11,700 nucleotides of DNA, taken from Thermoplasmatota archaeon. Its GTDB lineage: Bacteria; Pseudomonadota; Gammaproteobacteria; Burkholderiales; Thiobacillaceae. The translations under genes were made by a program, and so were the position numbers. The notes under the pieces are model-generated. The model was not told the DNA's origin. It saw only the letters and a list, made by a program, of their open reading frames with translations, and made no database searches. This document shows positions 7,337 to 11,700 of this stretch, in pieces; the stretch's first letter is position 1, and each line of letters starts with the position of its first letter. Where the stretch lies: the NCBI GenBank assembly GCA_023475455.1, contig JAMCVR010000254.1, positions 1-11,700 of the forward strand, in the 5' to 3' direction.

Positions 7337-8262
7337 TCGCCGGAATAGAGGCGCAACACGATTTCGAACAAGGGAATGCCGAGCGTGTCCTGCAGCAGGA
7401 ACTCGCGGTAATCGCCGATGCTGCGATAGTTGATTTCGACCAGGCGGGGCCCCGTGCCGGTCATGACGAACTCTGTATGGCATGCGCCGAAGCCGACGCC
7501 GAAGCGGCGAATGACGTCGACCACACGGGCTTCCTGTTCGGCCGTCAATCCCGTTCCCCAGTTGGCCTCAAGCTCGACAAAATGCGGCGGCGGCGACAAT
7601 TTCACCTGAAACCCCCCGAGCACGCAGAGCTTCTCGTCGTCGCCGAGGGTTTCCAGCGTGTAGAGCGGACCTGCGATGTATTCTTCGAGGAGTAAGGGTT
7701 GACCGGGTTGAAGGTTCCACACCGCGGCGCATTGCGCCGCGAGTTCGGCGTGGTTGCGGGCCAGGCTGACCTGCTGGCTGGCAACGCCTTCGCGCGGTTT
7801 GACGATGCACGGAAACGGCACGCCATCCAACACCTGCGCAAGCGCCGCCTTATCGCAGACAACGGCGTGCCAGAGCGCGTCGAGGCCGCGGGTTTGCAGG
7901 TCGTCGCGCATTTCCGCCTTGTTCTTGGCGCGATACGTGACGTGCCAGTCTTTCCGCGGCAACCTGAAATACTCGGCGGCGATCGCCGTGCTGGTCTGCA
8001 GGTGGTCACTGTTGGAAAAAATGGCCGCCGGTATCTGTTCACGGCAGGTAATGGCATCGATGACCGCGAGCGGATTGAACACATCGCAGGCGACAATTTC
8101 GCCGGGGTAAGCGGGAAGTCCGGCTTGATTGAAATATTGCCGATGCGCCTCGGCGTGGTCGGTCAGCAGCACGACGGATAAACCCAGGCGTTGTGCCGCC
8201 GGAATGAAGCCGACGTTGACCGGGTCGGTTGGCACGTGGGCCAGTATCACTATCTCTCGCAT
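7054..8262 (-). CDS. pvsA: PvsA-like ATP-grasp carboxylate-amine ligase
   Basis: This 402-residue cytosolic ligase has an N-terminal Rossmann-like region (IVILAHVPTDPVNVGFIPAA) followed by an ATP-grasp fold. ATP and metal contacts that can be seen are K155 in CIVKPREG, the adenine-strap segment LLLEEYI (190-196), H262/E264 in CHTEF, and E276/N278 in LVEINYRSIGDY. ATP-grasp ligases activate a carboxylate as acyl phosphate and couple it to an amine. In vibrioferrin loci PvsA takes this place, and a role in joining the alanine and 2-oxoglutarate parts has been proposed; the substrate cannot be read from sequence. Start: ATG at 8262 with AGGAG 6 nt upstream, formed partly by the receptor's TAA stop region (11-bp gap). 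The stop overlaps the native pvsB start as ATGA. Its last 282 bases are duplicated at 6439-6720, but this copy is complete. The ATP-grasp enzyme separates this locus from staphyloferrin B and achromobactin loci. Confidence 0.88.
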   Translation of the reverse strand: MREIVILAHVPTDPVNVGFIPAAQRLGLSVVLLTDHAEAHRQYFNQAGLPAYPGEIVACDVFNPLAVIDAITCREQIPAAIFSNSDHLQTSTAIAAEYFRLPRKDWHVTYRAKNKAEMRDDLQTRGLDALWHAVVCDKAALAQVLDGVPFPCIVKPREGVASQQVSLARNHAELAAQCAAVWNLQPGQPLLLEEYIAGPLYTLETLGDDEKLCVLGGFQVKLSPPPHFVELEANWGTGLTAEQEARVVDVIRRFGVGFGACHTEFVMTGTGPRLVEINYRSIGDYREFLLQDTLGIPLFEIVLRLYSGEPLPQLSIAPGAALIRYFTAQSAGRLTRAPEAFVRHADDIRITFKPLRTIGDRVTLTHSNKDYLGVLRGSGSDADRLGREMDRISSSLAWTIGA

Positions 8263-8273
8263 GGCGGCTCCTC

Positions 8274-10352
8274 TTACATGTCCATCTGCAACGTCACGAG
8301 GGCAGCGCGGCCCGGCGCCGGCATCCGGCCTTGGCTGAAGTCGACGCCACGGAAGTAGTAATCCCGGTCGAACAGGTTGTTGATCGCCAGTCCCGCCTTC
8401 ATTTTTGTGCTGTTCCAGTTGACGTCACGGGTGAGTTGCGCGTTCCATACCGAATAGGACGGGATTTTTCCCACTGAGCCGGATGCATTTTCGGCAACCG
8501 TATTGGCGCCGTCGGAGAACGCCGTGCTCTGGTAGAGGCCGTTCACATTCCAGTTCCAGGAGCCGCTGCGGTAGTTGGTCTGGAAATTGACCTGATGATG
8601 CGGCGCCAGGGGCAGTTCGTTGCCTTCGAACTGGCCGGAAAGCTGCTCGGTGTCGACATAGGTATAGGCGGCCTTGAATTGGAGCCCGCGGACCTGCTCC
8701 GGCCGCCAGGCGAGTTCCGCCTCGATGCCCTGGTGGCGCGCTTCGCCGAGATTGCGGTAACCCGCTGTGGTGCTCACGAATTCGATCTTGTTGTCGAAAT
8801 CGAAGCGGAAGGCGGTAAGACCGGCGTCGATGTTCCGCGTCGGGCTCAGGCGCACGCCCGCTTCGTAGTTCTTCGCGCGCTCGGCGGCCAGGTCTCCGCC
8901 GAAGGTGATTTGCGTGAACTGGACCGGGCGCAGGGATTTGTGGAAATTGGCGAACAGGAACAGCGCGTTGTTCGCCTGGTAGCCGATGTCCAGACCCGGA
9001 AGCCAATCCCTGGTCGGGTTGCGGGTTTGTGCACCGGTCAGGTTGTTTCGGTAGTACAGGTCAACCTGCTCATGGCGGATGCCGGGGGTGATTTTCAGTT
9101 TGTCATCGAGCAGGGCAAAGGTATCGCTCAGGTAAGCGGCGACGGCATCGTTCTCGAAGCGCCAGTTGCGCGAAATGGTGTACGCATTCGTCGCCAGGTT
9201 GCGCGAGTCGACCAGATAGTCGACTTCTTCACGCATGTAACGTGCGCCGATGGCAATTTTCTGCTTGATGGCGCCGTCGATGTCGAAGGTAAAGCGCGGC
9301 TCGCTGCCGTACACCCAGAACGCCCGCGGAGACGACATTTCCAGTGTCGATGGCGTGTCGGCGTTGCTGGCGTTGCCGAAGAAAAACTGGCGGTTGCTGC
9401 GATGGGCAAAATTGCTCCAGCTCAGTTCGGCGCCGTTATCGAAAACCTGGCTGTAGACCAGATGCCCCCGCAGGGTGTCGCCGTCGAAGCGGTCAAGCGG
9501 GCGCGTCGACTGGTCGCGATCGCGCTCGTAGGACTGAGGCGTCAAGGCACCGGGTAGCTCGTTCTCGGTTTTGTAATACTGGAGCCCCGCCTTGATGTCG
9601 GCGTTGTCAGTGATGAACCAGTCAGCGTCAAGCATAAGGTTGTTCACCGATGTCCTGGAATGATCGCGCTCGGCATTCCCTTCGATGACGTTAGCCTGCG
9701 CCTGCAGTCCGATCCGGTCGCTCACGAAACCGCCGGCGCGGAGATAGGTGTCGGTCAGCACGCGGCCATTGTCCGTAACCGACAGGGTCTCCTTCGCCGT
9801 GAAGGACGCCTCGCGCGGGATTCGCTTGGTCACGAAATTGATCACGCCGCCGACGTTGTTCGGGCCGTAGTGGACAGCGACGCCGCCTCGCGCCACATCG
9901 ATGGTTTCGACGGCGTTGATGGTCAACGGAAACAGAGATAGGCCGGTCTGGCCGTAAGGCGCCAATGTAATCGGCATGCCGTCGACCAGCACCAGCACCT
10001 GCTCGCTGCGCAAGGGATTGAGGCCGCGCACGCCGATGTTCGGCAGAATGCCCGTACCGCTTTCGTCCAACACCCGCACCCCCGGCACCGTGCGCAGCGC
10101 ATCCTCCACGGTGCGCGCACCGGATTCGGTCAGCTCCTGAGAGGTGACGACGGTCCGGGCGCCGGGATGTTTCTTCGCCGCCGCAGGCGTCGGCGCGCCC
10201 AGCCAGTCGGCGCTGACCGTCACTTCTTCGAGGGTCTTGACCGGGGCTTCTGGTTCGGCCGTGGCCGCAGTCTGGGCGTTCGCCTGGGAAACGGAAAACG
10301 CCAATGAAAGGGCACCGGCTAACGCGGATAAATGAAATTGCATGGATGACAT
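8274..10352 (-). CDS. TonB-dependent ferric-siderophore receptor (PvuA/FecA-like)
   Basis: This is a 692-residue outer-membrane beta-barrel receptor. A signal peptide (about 1-27, hydrophobic core LAGALSLAFSV, cleavage after ANA-Q) is followed by a TonB box EEVTVSA (42-48) and a plug domain (about 62-170, with VEDALRTVPGVRV, IGVRGLNP, VLVLVDGMPI and GPNNVGGVINFVTKR). The barrel fills the rest, ending INNLFDRDYY and GRAALVTLQMDM. The last residue is Met, not the usual aromatic. The plug resembles ferric-citrate and carboxylate siderophore receptors. No N-terminal signalling domain precedes the TonB box, so regulation by a receptor-linked sigma/anti-sigma pair is not expected. It lies directly upstream of pvsA (11-bp gap), which suggests uptake of the locus's own siderophore. 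Start: ATG at 10352, 3 bp after the stop of the preceding ORF; an ATG three codons later (10343) is an alternative. No clear Fur box is seen in front. Confidence 0.9.
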   Translation of the reverse strand: MSSMQFHLSALAGALSLAFSVSQANAQTAATAEPEAPVKTLEEVTVSADWLGAPTPAAAKKHPGARTVVTSQELTESGARTVEDALRTVPGVRVLDESGTGILPNIGVRGLNPLRSEQVLVLVDGMPITLAPYGQTGLSLFPLTINAVETIDVARGGVAVHYGPNNVGGVINFVTKRIPREASFTAKETLSVTDNGRVLTDTYLRAGGFVSDRIGLQAQANVIEGNAERDHSRTSVNNLMLDADWFITDNADIKAGLQYYKTENELPGALTPQSYERDRDQSTRPLDRFDGDTLRGHLVYSQVFDNGAELSWSNFAHRSNRQFFFGNASNADTPSTLEMSSPRAFWVYGSEPRFTFDIDGAIKQKIAIGARYMREEVDYLVDSRNLATNAYTISRNWRFENDAVAAYLSDTFALLDDKLKITPGIRHEQVDLYYRNNLTGAQTRNPTRDWLPGLDIGYQANNALFLFANFHKSLRPVQFTQITFGGDLAAERAKNYEAGVRLSPTRNIDAGLTAFRFDFDNKIEFVSTTAGYRNLGEARHQGIEAELAWRPEQVRGLQFKAAYTYVDTEQLSGQFEGNELPLAPHHQVNFQTNYRSGSWNWNVNGLYQSTAFSDGANTVAENASGSVGKIPSYSVWNAQLTRDVNWNSTKMKAGLAINNLFDRDYYFRGVDFSQGRMPAPGRAALVTLQMDM

Positions 10353-10355
10353 CTT

Positions 10356-10658
10356 TCAGGGTTGGTGGACAAAATCAGTTCGAAACGGGCCCAGCCCGCC
10401 CACCAGGCTTAAACGGCGCGCCTGGCCCCTGTCGATGGCGGGGGGCGCAGGACGCGCGCGCGTCGCGGTTGCTTCGGGGCGTTCACACTCCAGGTCGTCG
10501 GCGAGGTTGAGGCAGGCCTCGCGCTCGGCTGGCGTGAGTTCGGCGTGTTCGGCGGCGCGTTCGAGCAGCAGTCGGGCGGTGGCCTGGTTGCGCGCGCAGG
10601 GGTGGCGCAGCATCACCAGCGCGGCGACCAGGAGCGAGGCGGCGGGGGAGGTTCGCAT
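10356..10658 (-). CDS. Small protein of unknown function between peroxiredoxin and receptor
   Basis: I do not recognise this 100-residue ORF. The ATG at 10658 has AAGGG upstream and follows the peroxiredoxin stop by 13 bp; an in-frame ATG at 10688 would overlap the peroxiredoxin. The first part has a short hydrophobic stretch (SLLVAALVML) and a helical, charged middle (RLLLERAAEHAELTPAEREA, then CLNLADDLE). The last third (RARPAPPAIDRGQARR onwards) is low in recognisable structure and could be non-coding DNA read through by chance, for example a promoter region for the receptor. The TGA lies 3 bp before the receptor ATG, which favours an operon. Real gene likely, extent uncertain. Confidence 0.5.
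   Translation of the reverse strand: MRTSPAASLLVAALVMLRHPCARNQATARLLLERAAEHAELTPAEREACLNLADDLECERPEATATRARPAPPAIDRGQARRLSLVGGLGPFRTDFVHQP
10403..10425. other. Short inverted repeat (CCAGGC/GCCTGG) ahead of the receptor
   Basis: A 6-bp perfect inverted repeat with an 11-nt spacer lies about 50 bp upstream of the receptor start, within the doubtful last third of the small ORF. There is no T-run on either side, so a classical terminator is unlikely. It could be an operator or attenuating hairpin, or chance in GC-rich DNA. Confidence 0.25.
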
Positions 10659-10671
10659 GGTTTTCCCTTTC

Positions 10672-11193
10672 TCAGACGGAAGCGACAAAAGCTTCGCCGG
10701 GCAGCCATTCGCAGGCGGTGAGCTCGCCGCTTTGCAGCGCGTGCAACAGGCGAAGGGTTTCGCGCGCCGAGCGGCCGACGTTGAGGTCGTTGGCCGCCAC
10801 GCTCATCACCCGGCCTTCGGGGTTGACGATGAAGGTGGCGCGCACGGCCACGCCGGATTCGGCGAGCACGCCGAAGCCTTGCGCCAGCGCACGCGACACG
10901 TCGCCCAGCATCGGGAACTTGACCGTGCCAAGGCCGTGTTTGATCCAGGTGCGGTGGGCATGCGCCGAATCGACGCTGGCGCCGAGCAGTACTGCGCCGG
11001 AGACGTCGAAGTCGTGGCTCAGGTCGGAATAGGCACGGATTTCGGTCGGGCAGACGAAAGTGAAGTCGAGCGGCCAGAAAAACAGCACCAGCCACTTGCC
11101 GCGGTACTGCGCGAGCGAGACCGGTTCGATGCGGCCGTCGGGCAGATAGGCTTCGCAGGTGGCGTCGGGGATGGATTGTCCAATCGAGATCAT
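10672..11193 (-). CDS. Peroxiredoxin (AhpC/TSA family, two-cysteine type)
   Basis: This is a 173-residue cytosolic thiol peroxidase that reduces hydrogen peroxide and organic hydroperoxides. The peroxidatic cysteine is C48 in PLDFTFVCPTEI, the family signature. R118 in VRATFIVNPEG fits the conserved active-site arginine. C161 in GELTACEWLPGE occupies the position of the resolving cysteine in the AhpC group, although the usual VCP context is absent. Start: ATG at 11193, with GAAGGAGAG about 5 nt upstream; the open frame reaches 11262, but that would run through the preceding gene. It follows the 80-residue unknown protein by 11 bp. Its place in front of an iron-uptake locus suggests protection against iron-driven oxidative stress. 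No dedicated reductase (AhpF or AhpD) is seen in the window. Confidence 0.9.
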   Translation of the reverse strand: MISIGQSIPDATCEAYLPDGRIEPVSLAQYRGKWLVLFFWPLDFTFVCPTEIRAYSDLSHDFDVSGAVLLGASVDSAHAHRTWIKHGLGTVKFPMLGDVSRALAQGFGVLAESGVAVRATFIVNPEGRVMSVAANDLNVGRSARETLRLLHALQSGELTACEWLPGEAFVASV

Positions 11194-11204
11194 GAAACTC
11201 TCCT

Positions 11205-11447
11205 TCAATGCAGGGTGTGGCGTGCGAGAACGGAGTGGGCGGCGCACGACACCGCGCGCCATTCAAACGACAGACGCTCGCAGGCATTGGCGAGTACCGG
11301 ACTGGTTGCGCTGATCTGCATCCAGCACAAATGCTGCTCGACCATGTGGGCGAGTTTCTTGCAGCCGGTTTGCTGATAGCGGCGCATCAGCCACAAGGTC
11401 GCGGCGATGACGATTTCGTGCGTGTCGTGGTACTGGGGTGCGGCCAT
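11205..11447 (-). CDS. Conserved-looking 80-residue protein of unknown function
   Basis: I do not recognise this protein. It starts at an ATG with a good AGGAG 7 nt upstream and ends 11 bp before the peroxiredoxin start, its stop overlapping that gene's ribosome binding region. Predicted largely helical (HEIVIAATLWLMRRYQQTG, then CKKLAHMVEQHLCWMQ), it holds five cysteines (29, 41, 56, 68 region) and several His. No signal peptide or transmembrane segment is evident. The tight coupling suggests a role with the peroxiredoxin, possibly redox or metal related; this is inference. Confidence 0.65.
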   Translation of the reverse strand: MAAPQYHDTHEIVIAATLWLMRRYQQTGCKKLAHMVEQHLCWMQISATSPVLANACERLSFEWRAVSCAAHSVLARHTLH

Positions 11448-11506
11448 GCCAGTCTCCTAGAACTTGGGGCTGGCTGGCGTTTGCGCGCTGGCGGGCGTTA
11501 CGGGAA

Positions 11507-11534
11507 TTCCATTTCCATATCGCTGAAAATGGAA
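11507..11534. other. 8-bp perfect inverted repeat just downstream of hemP
   Basis: TTCCATTT and AAATGGAA form perfect arms separated by 12 nt, beginning 6 bp past the HemP-like stop codon and ending about 60 bp before the 80-residue gene. The position suits a transcription terminator or attenuator for the HemP-like gene, but no T-run follows on the minus strand. It could equally be an operator for the downstream genes. The 11448-11540 gap shows no clear promoter or Fur box. Confidence 0.45.
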
Positions 11535-11540
11535 CGCTTG

Positions 11541-11699
11541 CTACTTGGTCAAAATCAGTTTGCCGTTTTTGGTGATGCGCAGCCGCCGGCCGGAGAGGCC
11601 GCAGACGAAATTGCCGAGCACCGGCGCGATGTCCTCGAACAGCGCGCCGGCCGCGTCGTTCCGATGCTGCGCGTCGTCGAAGCTGTCGACCTCTTCCAT
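11541..11699 (-). CDS. hemP: HemP-like small hemin-uptake family protein
   Basis: A 52-residue protein ends in RRLRITKNGKLILTK, which closely matches the C-terminal signature of the HemP family (typically RLRLTRxGKLILTK). The N-terminal part (MEEVDSFDDAQHRND) does not look like standard HemP, though ALFEDIAPVLGN could take the place of the usual LFGG segment. HemP proteins are short, often Fur-repressed, and precede hemin or siderophore receptor genes; in some beta-proteobacteria HemP has been described as a regulator of such genes. The ATG at 11699 is one base from the window edge, so its ribosome binding site cannot be seen and the true start may be further right. Confidence 0.7.
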   Translation of the reverse strand: MEEVDSFDDAQHRNDAAGALFEDIAPVLGNFVCGLSGRRLRITKNGKLILTK

Positions 11700-11700
11700 C

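Noticed and set aside
7009..7695. 228-codon plus-strand frame over the duplication and pvsA
   Set aside because: Its first part is repeated only because of the 615-bp duplication, and it is antisense to the ATP-grasp gene.
8595..9557. 320-codon plus-strand open frame opposite the receptor
   Set aside because: It lies wholly antisense to a convincing TonB-dependent receptor and resembles no family I know.
384..10352. Staphyloferrin B or achromobactin locus
   Set aside because: No SbnA/SbnB or aminotransferase gene and no third NIS synthetase are seen, while an ATP-grasp ligase is present in the PvsA position. The aldolase alone does not outweigh this, though genes outside the window could alter the call.
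10353..10400. Fur box upstream of the receptor
   Set aside because: The only AT-rich piece (AACTGATTTTGTCC on the minus strand) lacks the GATAAT-type inverted symmetry of a Fur site.
10368..11562. Shared words around AAAATCAGTT at 10371 and 11551
   Set aside because: About ten bases in common, one inside the HemP C-terminal codons and one before the receptor; no extension or symmetry, so probably chance.

Overview
The window is about 60% GC. Every gene I can support lies on the minus strand, so transcription runs from the right edge to the left. Base composition, tight ATGA-type gene overlaps, a TonB-dependent receptor and a HemP-like protein point to a Gram-negative proteobacterium. A beta- or gamma-proteobacterium is my inference; I cannot name a genus.

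The core (about 10352 down to 384) is a siderophore locus independent of non-ribosomal peptide synthetases. In transcription order it encodes a TonB-dependent outer-membrane receptor, an ATP-grasp ligase, an IucA/IucC synthetase, an MFS exporter, a second IucA/IucC synthetase and a fold-type III PLP decarboxylase. From the decarboxylase's end an HpcH/HpaI-type aldolase begins. ATP-grasp, NIS synthetase, MFS, NIS synthetase, decarboxylase is the pvsABCDE order of vibrioferrin loci, so a vibrioferrin-type alpha-hydroxycarboxylate siderophore (citrate, serine-derived ethanolamine, alanine, 2-oxoglutarate) is the best product prediction. The aldolase resembles the SbnG citrate synthase of staphyloferrin B loci and may supply citrate.

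The most unusual structure is a pair of exact duplications, each across a gene boundary of this operon. One is a complete 615-bp tandem duplication (about 6103-7336) over the pvsA/pvsB border, with AGGC at all three joints. The other is seen only in part: bases 1-127 repeat 549-675, which fits a 548-bp tandem duplication over the pvsE/aldolase border running off the left edge. Each leaves full-length genes in place and adds a broken chimera between them. The copies are identical, so they are either very recent or assembly errors.

Upstream of the receptor (10356-11699) lie, in transcription order, a HemP-like small protein, an 80-residue unknown protein, a two-cysteine-type peroxiredoxin and a roughly 100-residue uncertain ORF that ends 3 bp before the receptor. 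They are closely packed and could share transcripts with the siderophore genes. This would link iron or haem uptake to peroxide defence. I saw no convincing Fur box, tRNA, rRNA, CRISPR array or insertion sequence.
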